Assembly: GCA_019744975.1 (NCBI GenBank)
Contig: JAIETP010000010.1
Coordinates: forward strand, 1 to 64,000
DNA from: Burkholderiales bacterium
Lineage (GTDB): Bacteria; Pseudomonadota; Gammaproteobacteria; Burkholderiales; SG8-41
Direction of reading: 5' to 3'
Length of the DNA stretch: 64,000 nucleotides
The translations under genes were made by a program, and so were the position numbers. The notes beneath the pieces are model-generated. The model was not told the DNA's origin. It saw nothing but the letters and a program-made list of their open reading frames with translations, and did no database searches. This document shows, piece after piece, positions 29,692-40,800 of the stretch (within the stretch, counting starts at the first letter, position 1; each line of letters begins with the position of its first letter).

Positions 29692-30393
29692 CTACGGCTT
29701 CGAGTAAGTGCCTGGCTCGAACGGCACTTTCCTGCCGACCAGCGCCTCCAGCATCTGCAGCTCGGCGTCGGTGTGATTGATCACCGGTGCGGCCTCCATC
29801 ATTTTCGTCATCTGCGGCATGCCTTTGCCATAGATATAACGCGGCTGATCATGGCGCTTGGTGCGCACGGTTTCGGCTGCGGCCGGATCATCAACAGGCG
29901 TCAGTACCGCCTCGCCGTAACAGGTGCAGGCGTAAGTGCGCTGCTTTTCCGTTTCGACGTAAATGCCGGTACCGCGGATGCCGATGGTCGCGGTGGTGGT
30001 ACGGATTTCACGGCGCGTACCGGATTCAAATACCGACAGCAGTGCGCCGGTCAGAACCCGCAGCACCGTCACCGCGCCTCGAGCAGCGGCGGATCCGAAT
30101 TCGATGCGGCTGTTGGCGCGCACCAGGAAGGCGTCGCGCTCGGTGACAAACACCAGTTCGCCGTTGCTGCCGGTGATGATCACATCCCCCTGCGCGACGC
30201 GTTGCCCGCGCTCCGCGGGTTTGCCGTTGATGCGCACATCACCCTTGATCTGTGCCACGCCCGGCGGCAAGCTGCCCGCAGCCAGCGCGGCGCGTAACTG
30301 CAACATCCCGGCAGCCATGGCCGCCGCCGTTGCGCCGCGCAACCAGCTGCGGCGACCCGGACGGAAAATCGTTGCAGACAAACGGCGGGGCAT
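29692..30393 (-). CDS. FecR-domain protein, exported
   Basis: A 233-residue protein. The N-terminus has RPGRRSWLRGATAAAMAAGML, a twin-arginine-like signal. A FecR domain follows (about residues 45-140): GDVRINGKPAERGQRVAQGDVIITGSNGELVFV and TATIGIRGTGIY. A C-terminal portion has CTCYGEAVL, two closely spaced cysteines that could bind a metal or form a disulfide. It is not next to a FecI-type sigma or TonB receptor, so the iron-signalling role of FecR does not apply directly. It sits 3 bases downstream of the TusA-like gene, so the two are likely co-transcribed. Confidence 0.8.
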   Translation of the reverse strand: MPRRLSATIFRPGRRSWLRGATAAAMAAGMLQLRAALAAGSLPPGVAQIKGDVRINGKPAERGQRVAQGDVIITGSNGELVFVTERDAFLVRANSRIEFGSAAARGAVTVLRVLTGALLSVFESGTRREIRTTTATIGIRGTGIYVETEKQRTYACTCYGEAVLTPVDDPAAAETVRTKRHDQPRYIYGKGMPQMTKMMEAAPVINHTDAELQMLEALVGRKVPFEPGTYSKP

Positions 30394-30396
30394 GCC

Positions 30397-30624
30397 TTAT
30401 TTCTTTTTCATGAAAAAAATGAATTCTTTTTCCACGGCCTCCGAGGACAGCAGGTCATTGCCCGTCTGTCGCGCGAACGCCTGGAAATCCTTCACCGAAC
30501 CGGCATCGGTAGCCACGATTTTCAGCACCTGTCCGGCGGTCATGTCAGTCAGTGCTTTTTTGGTGCGAAGTATCGGCAACGGGCAGTTCAGGCCGCGTGC
30601 GTCGAGTTCCTTGTCAAATTGCAT
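30397..30624 (-). CDS. TusA-family sulfur carrier protein
   Basis: A 75-residue protein starting MQFDKELDARGLNCPLPILRTKKAL; the CPxP motif with the sulfur-accepting Cys is at residues 14-17. TusA-like proteins carry persulfide sulfur in tRNA thiolation, cofactor synthesis or sulfur oxidation. A longer start (30642) exists, but homology begins at the ATG at 30624. It is not adjacent to rhd or dsrE genes here. A link to the sox genes of the same genome is possible but unproven. Confidence 0.88.
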   Translation of the reverse strand: MQFDKELDARGLNCPLPILRTKKALTDMTAGQVLKIVATDAGSVKDFQAFARQTGNDLLSSEAVEKEFIFFMKKK

Positions 30625-30704
30625 TTCAGTCCTAGCCTCCAAACGAAACTTCAGGGTTGATACCGCCCCCGCGCAAGGCGCGAAAACGGAGCCGGCATTC
30701 GCAT

Positions 30705-30710
30705 ATTATA
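30705..30710 (-). promoter_or_regulatory. Candidate -10 box of the tusA-fecR pair
   Basis: Minus-strand TATAAT about 80 bases upstream of the TusA-like ATG. A consensus -35 is not seen. A perfect 12-bp palindrome CCCCCCGGGGGG (30731-30742) lies just upstream. Confidence 0.4.
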
Positions 30711-30802
30711 GGCTTGGCTTGTCACAGAATCCCCCCGGGGGGCGATGAATCCGGCGGGCACATCAAACCGGCGATCTATTGAGAATTCCGTAAATAATGA
30801 CT

Positions 30803-30832
30803 AAACATGCCTCTGACGAGGCTGTCATGTTT
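30803..30832 (-). terminator. Stem-loop after the cyclic-nucleotide-binding gene pair
   Basis: Arms AAACATG (30803-30809) and CATGTTT (30826-30832) with an inner CCTC/GAGG stem and TGAC loop. It lies just downstream of the minus-strand gene ending at 30858 and ahead of the TusA-like gene. There is no T-run after it on the minus strand, only TTTAGTCATT, so termination strength is uncertain. Confidence 0.45.
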
Positions 30833-30857
30833 TTGGAAACATCAATAATCAGAGTAA

Positions 30858-31334
30858 TCAGGCCGGGGTGCGGACGGGTCGCTGCTTCATCAGTTCACGC
30901 AACTCCTTGTTTCGCGACTGCAGATCACGGGCAAGCTGCACGGCCACCATGTACTGCAGATGGTGCGCAATCGGCGGCGCCGCCCGGAACAGATCCTTGA
31001 AGTCCGGCCACGACAATTCAGCCACGGTTACCGCCTCCTTGGCCACCGCTCCCCAGCCGGCAGGCATGTTTTCGACCAGCGACAGCAGGCCGAACATCTC
31101 GCCCGCATGCAGATCACGGGCCTCCTGAGCGGTGCCCGTGGCCTCATCGACATGAACACTCTGGATGGTGCCTTCGACCAGCAGATAGAGTGCCTCACCC
31201 TGCTCGCCCTGGGTAATGAATTCATGCCCGGCGGGATGACTGGACACAATCATTTTTTCGGCGAGCGCATCGATGTCCGCTGCCTTGAATTGTTCAAACG
31301 CCGGCAATGTTTTCAGGAATTGCTTGATGTCCAT
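30858..31334 (-). CDS. Cyclic-nucleotide-binding-fold protein (degenerate)
   Basis: A 158-residue protein consisting almost only of one cNMP-binding (CAP-like) beta-barrel domain: FITQGEQGEALYLLVEGTI and LHAGEMFGLLSLVENMPAGWGAVAKEAV. The phosphate-binding cassette, normally FGExAL...RxA, lacks the Glu and Arg here, so cyclic nucleotide binding is doubtful. There is no DNA-binding helix-turn-helix. It lies 9 bases downstream of a second single-domain cNMP protein, so the pair is probably co-transcribed. Confidence 0.8.
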   Translation of the reverse strand: MDIKQFLKTLPAFEQFKAADIDALAEKMIVSSHPAGHEFITQGEQGEALYLLVEGTIQSVHVDEATGTAQEARDLHAGEMFGLLSLVENMPAGWGAVAKEAVTVAELSWPDFKDLFRAAPPIAHHLQYMVAVQLARDLQSRNKELRELMKQRPVRTPA

Positions 31335-31343
31335 GATCAGTCG

Positions 31344-31889
31344 TCAGGTCCCGGGAACGCGGCCAAAAAATGATTTGATCCAGTTTTTGCCGCCCGGTGG
31401 CAGCGTCTCGGCGGGGTCGAAGCGGGGGGGCGGCGTCCTGCCTTCCTTCAGGTCGGAGAACGATTGCACCGATGCGCGCAGGCGATCGGCCAGCATGCTG
31501 ACAAAATGCTGCAGCAGAACGCTGGCAATCGCGTAATTGGATGCGATCAGGTCCTCGAACGCCTGATGGCGCAGCCGCAGCATCCTCACCGGGGATAACG
31601 AGGTCACGGTTGAACTGGCCTGCTGCTCGCCACTCAGCACCGACACCTCGCCCAGCACCTGCCCCGGACCGATGACACCCAGCGTGACGGCCCTGCCGTT
31701 TTCCTCGACCGTGATCGACACCTCGCCCTCGAGGATCAGGTACAGCGAATCGACCGGCATGCGGTCGCGGATGATCACCCGGTTCGCCGGCAATTCCAGT
31801 TTCGATGTTGCTGCGAGCAGGCTGTGGACATTGGCCTGACCGAGGGCGGCCGCCCACAATGGAAATTTTTTCTCGAATTCTTCGTTCAT
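31344..31889 (-). CDS. Cyclic-nucleotide-binding-fold protein
   Basis: A 181-residue protein with one cNMP-binding domain at about residues 30-145 (IIRDRMPVDSLYLILEGEVSI, VIGPGQVLGEVSVLSGEQQASSTV). The cassette keeps GE but lacks the Arg that contacts the cyclic phosphate. The C-terminal tail is Pro-rich and ends WIKSFFGRVPGT. No effector or helix-turn-helix domain. It is the upstream member of a tandem pair and is divergent from the Sel1-repeat gene. Function is unknown. Confidence 0.8.
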   Translation of the reverse strand: MNEEFEKKFPLWAAALGQANVHSLLAATSKLELPANRVIIRDRMPVDSLYLILEGEVSITVEENGRAVTLGVIGPGQVLGEVSVLSGEQQASSTVTSLSPVRMLRLRHQAFEDLIASNYAIASVLLQHFVSMLADRLRASVQSFSDLKEGRTPPPRFDPAETLPPGGKNWIKSFFGRVPGT

Positions 31890-32127
31890 GGCCGTTCCTT
31901 GCCGTTTTTCTCGCTTAAGCCACGCCGTGAATCACCGCCTGATACCGGCTTCCGCAAAGCGGATGGCATGCGCAGGATGGATAACACCCTACCATACAAC
32001 CTGCGGCCTTAATAATGAAAACCGCCGCTGCAAGGCCCGCAATTTTACCGATGGCCCCGCCGGTTTGCTCGACAGGGCGCCGGGATGGGATAAAATCGAC
32101 GGCATCCACAAGATCATCGGGAACGGC

Positions 32128-33045
32128 ATGAAAAAAATAGCCGCTGCGTTGCTGACGGGGGGGGTATTCCTGTCTTTTTGCCTGCCTGCGCAGGCTGACT
32201 TGGCACAGGGACTTGCCGCCTACCGCAAGGGGGATTACGCCACTGCCCTCAAGGAATGGCAGCCGCTGGCCGCCAGGGGCAATGCCGATGCCCAGAACAA
32301 CCTCGGTGTGCTTCACGAAAAAGGCCAGGGCGTCGAACGCAATTTCGTCGAGTCCGTCAACTGGTACCGCCGCGCCGCCGACCAGGGGCACGCGCAGGCC
32401 CAGAACAACGTCGGTGTCATGTATGAAAAGGGACTGGGCGTCAAACCGGACGCCAAGGAGGCCGCCGGCTGGTACCTGCGCGCCGCGCAACGCGGCAATG
32501 CCAATGCCCAGAACAATCTGGGCGTGCTCTATTTCGGCGGTCGTGGCGTGCCCCAGGATTACGCCCAGGCCATGCAGTGGTACCGCCGTGCCGCCGCGCA
32601 GAACAGCACCAACGCGATGAACAACATCGGCGTGCTCTACGAGCGCGGTCTTGGCGTACAGCAGAATTACGTGGAAGCGGCGCAGTGGTACCGCCGCGCC
32701 GCCGAACGCGGCCAGCCGCAGGCACAGAACAACCTCGGCGTGCTCTACGAAAAGGGATTGGGCGTGCCGGCCGACATGGCGGTCGCACTCAACTGGTATC
32801 GCAGCGCCGCCGACCAGGGCCATGCCCAGGCCCAGAACAACCTCGGCGTGCTCTACGGCAGCGGCCGCGGCGTGCCGGCGAACATGGCGCAGGCCTATGT
32901 CTGGTTCAGCCTCGCGGCGGCGCGCGGCAATCCCGACGCCGCCACCAACCGTGAAGCCGCGGACCGTCGGCTGACCTCCGAGCAGCGCGAAGAAGCACAA
33001 AACACCGTGCGGGCGTGGAAACCGAAGCTCGCGGAAAAACCCTGA
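32128..33045 (+). CDS. Sel1-like repeat protein, exported
   Basis: A 305-residue protein with a signal peptide (MKKIAAALLTGGVFLSFCLPAQA). About six to seven 36-residue Sel1 (TPR-like) repeats follow, each with an AQNNLGVLYEKGLGV...A..WYRRAA core, covering residues 30-290. Such solenoids mediate protein-protein contacts, here presumably in the periplasm. I take the ATG at 32128 because the longer upstream frame lacks any signal or homology. It lies 58 bases upstream of the TpsB gene in the same direction, so it may assist the secretion pair; this is inference. Confidence 0.88.
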   Translation: MKKIAAALLTGGVFLSFCLPAQADLAQGLAAYRKGDYATALKEWQPLAARGNADAQNNLGVLHEKGQGVERNFVESVNWYRRAADQGHAQAQNNVGVMYEKGLGVKPDAKEAAGWYLRAAQRGNANAQNNLGVLYFGGRGVPQDYAQAMQWYRRAAAQNSTNAMNNIGVLYERGLGVQQNYVEAAQWYRRAAERGQPQAQNNLGVLYEKGLGVPADMAVALNWYRSAADQGHAQAQNNLGVLYGSGRGVPANMAQAYVWFSLAAARGNPDAATNREAADRRLTSEQREEAQNTVRAWKPKLAEKP

Positions 33046-33103
33046 TCGTCCACTGAGCGCAACACACCCGATACCGCAGGCTACCGAAAAAACGGATATC
33101 CAG

Positions 33104-34741
33104 TTGTCGCCGCGACACGCACCGCCCCGCCTGTCCCGCGTGTTGCGAGCAGTGTCCCTGCTCGCGCTGTGCTGTGCGGCATCGCCGGCATGGTCCCAGT
33201 TCGTCACACCAGGCACGGTGCTCGACACTCTCCCCGGCGTCAAACCCGTGCTGCCGCCGACACCGGCCGAGGTGATTTTCCCGGTTTCCCGCCCCGGCGC
33301 CGCGCATGACCCGTCCGCGCCGCGATTTACCGTCAACGCCTTCCAGTTCGTCGGCAACACCGTCTACACACAGCAGCAGCTGAAACAGCTGACCGAGCGT
33401 TTCATCGACCTCGAGCTGAACCTGTATGACCTGAACCGCGCCGCCGATACGGTGACCCGGCTTTATCGCGAAACCGGTTACCCGATCGCACGCGCCATCA
33501 TTCCCGCGCAAAAAGTCGCGGATGGCATCGTCCGCATCGAAGTCATCGAAGGCCGCATCTCGACCGTCAGCATCGTCGGCAACGACCGTTATCCCGAACA
33601 ATTGATCGCATCGCGCCTCGGTGACCTGTCGCAAAACGAGATCATCACGCTGGACCGCCTCGAACGCAGCCTGCTGCTGATGAATGACCTGCCGGGACTG
33701 TCGGCGCGCGCAACTCTGGCGCCGGGCGCCGATTACGGCACCACCGAAATGGTGATCCGCACCGAAGAGACCCGGCTTGCCGGTATCGTCACCTTTGACA
33801 ATCACGGGCTCAAGGAAACCGGCAAGCTGCGCGTTGACGCCGGCCTCGACTTCAACAACCCGCTGGGCATCGGCGACCAATTGAACATCCGCGCCATCAA
33901 GACCGAAAACGACCTGCTGTCGTACGGCCGCATCGGTTACAGCCTGCCGCTGTCCGGCAACGGCATGCGTCTGAGCGGCACTTATTCAAACGTGAACTAC
34001 GATATTGCCGGGCCCTTCGCGGCGCTGGGCATTTCAGGTGAAGTCAGCACGACGGAATTCCTGCTCACCTGGCCGTACCTGCGCAGTCGCGCACGCAACC
34101 TCATTTTCGGCTTTGGCGCGCGCCGCACCGAAACCACGCAAAGTACGCTGGGCATACAAAACCAGGACAGCAGCATCAACCTGCTGAACCTGACGGCCCT
34201 GTTGAACTGGGTGCATGAAGACTCGGCGTTCACCAATGTCTCGCTGGGCCTTGTCGGCAACGGTAAAAAAAATCCTTTTGGTACGCGCCAGAACGCGATG
34301 GCTGCGAAGTTCGACTTCGACCTGAGCCATCTGCGCGCCGCCTCGAAAAACTGGGATTTTTACCTGCGCACCCGCTGGGTATTTTCCAGCAGCGTGCTGC
34401 CCGATACCGACAAATTCTCCATCGGCGGCTCCGGCAGTGTGCGCGGCTACCGCCAGTCCGAGCTGCGCGGCGACACCGGCTGGGAGGCTACCATCGAATT
34501 GCGCCGTCAGTTCGTGCTGGGCAATACCGCGGGCATGTTCAGCACCTTTTATGATGAAGGTTCGGCCAAGGCCAGCGGTTTCACGCGTTTTGACAGCATT
34601 CGCAGCGCCGGCTTCGGCGCCAGTGTTTTCCCGAGCAAACACCTGCGCGCCAGTGTCGAATACGCCCACCCGATCAGCGACCGTGTTTCAGCCGACGGCA
34701 ACCGTGGTCGCGCATGGTTCAGCGTGAGTGCCAGCTTCTGA
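33104..34741 (+). CDS. TpsB outer-membrane transporter (ShlB/FhaC/HecB family)
   Basis: Exports the adjacent TpsA across the outer membrane in two-partner secretion. It starts at TTG with a signal peptide (VLRAVSLLALCCAASPAWSQ). POTRA 1 covers about residues 67-145 (FTVNAFQFVGNTVYTQQQL) and POTRA 2 about 146-225 (ISTVSIVGNDRYPEQLI). A 16-strand barrel of about 320 residues follows, with the L6-loop VRGY motif near residue 447 and a terminal Phe (SASF). The length of 545 is usual. The TTG start has a weak ribosome binding site, so the exact start is uncertain. Confidence 0.93.
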   Translation: MSPRHAPPRLSRVLRAVSLLALCCAASPAWSQFVTPGTVLDTLPGVKPVLPPTPAEVIFPVSRPGAAHDPSAPRFTVNAFQFVGNTVYTQQQLKQLTERFIDLELNLYDLNRAADTVTRLYRETGYPIARAIIPAQKVADGIVRIEVIEGRISTVSIVGNDRYPEQLIASRLGDLSQNEIITLDRLERSLLLMNDLPGLSARATLAPGADYGTTEMVIRTEETRLAGIVTFDNHGLKETGKLRVDAGLDFNNPLGIGDQLNIRAIKTENDLLSYGRIGYSLPLSGNGMRLSGTYSNVNYDIAGPFAALGISGEVSTTEFLLTWPYLRSRARNLIFGFGARRTETTQSTLGIQNQDSSINLLNLTALLNWVHEDSAFTNVSLGLVGNGKKNPFGTRQNAMAAKFDFDLSHLRAASKNWDFYLRTRWVFSSSVLPDTDKFSIGGSGSVRGYRQSELRGDTGWEATIELRRQFVLGNTAGMFSTFYDEGSAKASGFTRFDSIRSAGFGASVFPSKHLRASVEYAHPISDRVSADGNRGRAWFSVSASF

Positions 34742-34761
34742 GCATAACAGAGCATAAGTAT

Positions 34762-34789
34762 TTGATTTTATTGAATTTTTTGATATACA
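34762..34789 (+). promoter_or_regulatory. Candidate promoter of the tpsA gene
   Basis: -35 TTGATT (34762-34767), 16-base AT-rich spacer, -10 TATACA (34784-34789). A second -10-like TATACT lies at 34809-34814. The tpsA GTG is 41-66 bases downstream, giving tpsA expression independent of tpsB. Confidence 0.5.
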
Positions 34790-34855
34790 GCCGGCATCCA
34801 TGCCCTGCTATACTCGGCGCCATACACTGGCCTCGGACCTGAACCGGATGACTTC

Positions 34856-37800
34856 GTGAGTACTGCCCGAAAATCACGCCCCGTTTTGCGTCCGCTTCTG
34901 CGTCAACATCTGCGTCACACCCTGCGCCCTGCGCCGCTGCCCGCCGCTTTGGCCGCCATCGGTTTCTGCACCTTGCTGTTCACTGTCCCGGTCAGCCATT
35001 CGCAGCAGCTCCCCAGCGGCGGCAATGTCGTCAGCGGCAGCGCCAGCATCCACAACACCAGCGCCACGCAACAGATCATCACCCAGGGCAGCAACAAGGC
35101 GATCATCAACTGGCAGGGGTTTTCGATCGGCCAGGGCAACAGCGTGCAGTTCGTCCAGCCGGGCGCGAGCTCGGTGGTGCTCAACCGCGTGGTCGGCAGC
35201 GATCCGTCATCGATCTTCGGCAGCCTGTCCGCCAACGGCCAGGTATTCCTGGTCAACCCGCAAGGCATTTATTTCAGTCCGAGCGCCAGCCTCAATGTCG
35301 GCGGACTCGTCGCCTCCACGCTCAACATCCGTGATGATGATTTTCTCGCCGGACGTTACTCCTTCAGCCGCGACCCGAATTCCCCTGCCAACGCCTCGGT
35401 CATCAACGAAGGCCTGATCCGCGCCCGCGAAGGCGGTTACGTGGTGCTGGCCGGCGATTACGCCGCCAACCGCGGCATCGTCGAAGCACGACTCGGCACC
35501 GTCGCGCTCGCCGCGGGGTCCAGGGTCACGCTCGACCTGCAGGGCGACAGCCTGATCAATCTCGCAGTCAATGAAAAAACCGTCGCCTCGCTGGCCGGCG
35601 TCGCCAACAGCGGCGAACTGAATGCCGAAGGCGGCCGCGTGGTGATGACCGCCGCCGTGGCGCGCGACCTCGCCGGCAGCGTGGTCAACAACAGCGGTGT
35701 CGTCCGCGCCAGCGGCACCGTAGCCAAAGACGGTGCCATTTATCTGGTCGGCGACGGCGGTGATGTCAGTTCGAGCGGCAGCCTTGATGTCAGCGGCACA
35801 CGCGGCGGCAACGCCACCCTTAAATCCACCGGCACTACTCTCGTCTCCGGCAGCGTCGATGCCACCGGCAGCGCCGGCAAGGGCGGCACGGTACAGGTTC
35901 TCGGCCAGTACGCCGGCCTGACCGGCAACGCGAGCATCGATGCCTCGGGCAACACCGGCGGCGGCACCGTGCTGGTCGGCGGTGACTACCAGGGCAAAAA
36001 TCCCGGCGTGCAGAATGCGCAGCGCAGCTATGTCGGCGCAGACGCGGTGATCAAGGCCGACGCCACGCAAAGCGGCGACGGCGGCAAGGTCATCGTCTGG
36101 GCCGATGATGTGACGCGTTACTCCGGCACGATCTCCGCGCGTGGCGGGGCACAGGGCGGCAACGGCGGATTCGCCGAAGTTTCGGGCAAGGAATCGCTGG
36201 TGTTTAACGGTACGGCGGATTTGCGCGCGCCGTTGGGGACTACCGGCACCCTGCTGCTGGATCCCAAAAATATTCGTATCACGGCTACCGGCGCCGACCC
36301 CGTTGCAAGCAATGACGTATTCGGTGACAACGCGGCAGGCACCTCCGACTTGAGCGCGGCTAACGTGGTTGCCGCACTAACAACCGCGGATCTTGCATTA
36401 CAAGCCAATACCGACATCTCCATTGAGACGAACATCGCTGCAGGCGGCACCGCCAACGATCTCACTCTTCAAGCTGGTCGTCACATCATCCTCGGAACTA
36501 CAAACGCCAACTTTGCCACCGCCGGCGTCGTGCCTACAGATACGACAGGCGCCGTCACTGTCACGATGGGTGGCGGCTCGTTTAACGCCACCGTCAACGA
36601 TGCCGGGGCCACGGCCGCGCAACGCGATCCCGGCGCTGCGCAATTCTTCATGGCCGGGGGTTCCGCGATCAACGGCGCGACCGCCGGCGTCAACATCACC
36701 CAAGGCAATTTGAGTGCCGATTCTGGAGGAGTTACCACTCTTAATGCCGCCGTCGGCGCTTTCAATGTGCAGAATCTCAGCACCGGCGGCGGTCCCATTA
36801 CAATTTCCAGTCGGAGCCCAGTCAACATCAACGGCGCATTGAGCAGCAGTGGTGGCGCGATCAACATTACCGGTGACGGGGACATGACGGTTGCAGCCAC
36901 CGGGTCGATTACCGCGGGCGCTGGTAACGCAACACTGACAACAAACGAAACCCTCAATGCCGACGCTAGCATCAACCTTGCCGGAAACATCAGTGCCACC
37001 AAAGTAGTGCTTGATTCGGCGGACGCCATCAGCCAAACCACCGGCGGGATTACGGCCACCCAACTACGGGTCATGGCCGCATCGGGTGCCGCAGATGATG
37101 CCGTTAACCTCGGTGGCAGCAACAATGTGGGAACACTGTCGGCTGCCAAGAGCACCACTGCGGCAGGCGCTGGCGGTATTTACGATTTCAATTTCAACAA
37201 TGGCAGCAACACACTGACTGTGGGCACGGTGGACGCAGTTTCAGGAATAACCGCAACTCCCGCCGGCACCGCCACTATTTCTGAAAAAAGTAGCGTCACG
37301 CTGACAGCTGGCGACCTCAATATCATTGCGCCCATCGTAGCAACCGGTGTGGACAGCGGTGTAGTCACTTTGCAACCCAACGCGGGCGCCAACGCCAATA
37401 TCGCCAGCACCGTAGGCGCTGGCGGATTTAGCCTGCTCCAGTCGGATCTCAACCAAATTACCGCGAACGTGCTGCGTGTAGGCACCACAGCCGGCGCAGG
37501 CAGCCTGCAGATCAGCGGTGGTGCGGCCATTACCAACGGGCCCGCTTGGGGATCATTAATCCTGCGCTCTGGCACTGGTGGAATCAGCCAAACCACAGGT
37601 AGCGATCTCGGCATTGGTGGAGGAACGCCACAACCCATCACCAATCTCGGTGTGGAAACTACTGGCTCCGTCAACCTCACCAACGCCGGTAACAACGCAA
37701 CTACATTCTCGGCAAATCTAGCGGGTGCCGGTACACTGCAATTCACTGACAACAATACGCTGACCATCGACCAAGTCGGTACTGGCGTCGGCAACGTGCC

Positions 37801-40800
37801 AATTGCTGGCGTCACGCTCAGCGGCATCACCACCAACAACACCAACGCCACCATCAACACCGGCGACATGCTGACCATCAGCAGCAATGTTGGGGTCGGC
37901 AACGGCGTGCTGACACTCAACGTCACCCAGAACGGCGTGACGCAAAGCGGTGGTTCAGCCATCACGACCTCCGCAACCGGCGGCGTGCGCCTGCTCGGCA
38001 ACCTTGCCAACAGCAACAATTTCAACCTGAATCAGAACAACGACGTCGCCAATCTCGCCGCCAATACCAACGGCTCGGTGACTTTTCGCAATGTGTCGGC
38101 TACCCCGCTGACCGTGGGCAGCGTCGGCGGCACCAGCGGCATCACCACCACTGGTTCGGCGGTTACGTTGATCGCCGACAACATGGCCTTCAGCCAGAAC
38201 GTCAACGCTGGCACCGGTTCCGTGACCCTGACCTCCAACGATGCCGCGCGGGTCATCAACCTCGGCACCGGAGCCGGTGGTCTGGAACTCACCGACGCCA
38301 AGCTTGAACGGATCGTCACCAGCAACACTTTGACCATCGGCGAGAACGCACATACCGGCGCGATCACCGTATCAGGCGAAACCGTCAACCCTAGCCAAGC
38401 TACCGGCGGCATCGTATTGCGCAACCGCAATGGCGGTATCGTGATCAACAGCGTGCTCAGCGCCGGTGCGTCCTCGGTCAGTCTGATCGCAGACGGCGAC
38501 GACCCGAGCAATGCCGCCGTGCTGAATACATCCACGATTACGCAGGGTGGCAGCGGCGGCATCGTCGCCAACACACTGGTCACCCAGTCGAAGGGCGGCA
38601 CCACGCTGAACAGCATCACCAACAATGCCGTCAGCAACTTCTCCGCCTTCGAAGCCGGCGGCAGTGACGTGCAGTTCGCCAACACCGGAAACCTGACCAT
38701 CAACGGCATCGGCCTCGGCCTCAATGACAACGTCGGCAATATCGCGGTCAACACCTCCGGCACGCTCACCGCCAACGGCCTGATCACCACGCAGGCCACG
38801 ACCAGCAATGTCACGCTGAGTTCCGGCGGCGTGATGACGCTGGGCCAGGACATCAATCCCGGCAGCACCGGCACGCTGATACTGGATTCGGACGGCGCCG
38901 TGAATTTCACCGGAAAGGTGGTCGCCAATGTCATTAGTGGTGGCGGCAGCGTGGACAACCTGCTGCTGACACGCCGCAGCATTGCCGGCAGCGGCGCTTT
39001 CACGCTGAATAACGCAGCGAATAATGTCAGCAACATCGCCGCCAACATCAGCGGCGCGCTGAGCGTCGTCAATCCCGGCGCGCTGGAGGTGGATACGGTC
39101 AGCGGCGTCAACGGCATCAACACCAACGGCGGCGCCGTTACCCTGGTTTCTGCCAATAATATTGTTTTAAATCAAGGAATTACAGCAACAGGCGCGGCCG
39201 TGGATCTGACCGCAGCCGGCGTTTCATCCGGAGGCGGTGTCGGCGTTACAGCCAATGCACTGGCATTGCGCGACAACAACACCGGCGGCGCCTCGCCGAT
39301 GGGCACTTACACCCTCAACGGTGTCAACGATGTCGTCAATTTTGCCGCCGACCTAAAGGGCAACCTGACTTACAGCGACAGCAACAACTTCAACGTGTCC
39401 TCGGTGAACGGCGTCACCGGCATTACCACGCGCGGCGGCAATGTCATTCTGAATGGCACCGCCATGGGTATCAGTGGTGGCGTAGACACTCGCAGCACCG
39501 CGGGCAGTGGCAGTGCTGGCACTGGCGCCACTGTAACGTTGAATGCCACTACGGGCGGTATCAACCAGAGTGGTGGCGGCATTGTCGCCAACAATCTTCT
39601 GGTAACCGGCGCCGGCAATTTCAGCCTCGGTCAGAGCGGGAACGATGTAAACACCCTGGCAGCGAACGTGAGCGGGCCATTTGTTTATTCCGAGCCCGCA
39701 GCTTCCGGCAATACGCTTACCATAGGCACGGTAAGTGGTGTCAACGGCATTGCTTCGAACAACAACGATATCTCGGTCACCGGCACCCGCCTGCTGGTCA
39801 ATCAGCAAGTCAACGCCGGAACCGGAAACGTCACGCTGACCACCCTGGAAACAGCGGCCGGCAATGACGACATTGTGCTCAATGCAACGTCCACGCTGAC
39901 CGGCACCACGGTACGCCTGGTATCTGCCGACGCCATCAACCAAGTCGCCGGCGCCACCATCAACGCCACCAATCTGTTTACCCAAGCCGAATCCGGCAGC
40001 AACGTAAGCGCCACGGTCACCGGTGAATACTGGATTGATGTCGCCGGACTCACCGGTGGCAACTTTACGGACAGCGTCGCCGCCAACCGCGTGGTGATCT
40101 GGTCGTCAACCGGCAGCCCGACCATCAACCAGACCGGCGGCACCATCACCGCCAACGAACTGATGTTCATGAGCCGTGACGGCAATCCGATATTCAATTT
40201 CAATCAAGCCAACAATGTATCCACATTGGCTGCCACCAACAATTACTCCGGCTTTTTCTGGGGACTTCTTCCATCCAGCGCCACGGTCAACTTCACCAAC
40301 AGTGCGGCGCTTAACGTCGGGCTGATCAACACCAGCAGCTTTGTCGGCAGTGTTCAGGGCATCACCACCAACAATGCGAACGTTACACTCAATACAGCGG
40401 GCGCGTTAACACTCAACGAAAAAATCAACGCCGGCAGTGGGGCTGTCAATCTCACCGCCAGTGGTAGTGGTGGCGTCGGCATTACGCAATCGGCATTCGC
40501 GCCGATCACAGCGGACACCCTGAACATTTCCAGCCCCGGTGGCTTTGTCAACTTGGGAGCAGCCAGCAACAATGTTACAGCGCTAAACAGCGTCAATGTC
40601 ACTGGCTCTTCGTTCAGCTATAGAGAAGCGGACAGCGTCGAGTTGCGCGGTGCGATCAACGTCAGCAATGCAGGGCCGGTAAACGTGAGCGTCACGGCTG
40701 CCGGCAATCTCGACATGACCGGCACCGGATCGATCAATGCCGTCAGCACAGGGAACGTCTCCCCGGCCACCGTAAACCTGAGCGGCTCAAACAGGGTCAC

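Noticed and set aside
29692-30393. FecIR iron-signalling system
   Set aside because: Only the FecR domain is present. There is no adjacent FecI sigma factor or TonB receptor, and the protein has its own export signal.
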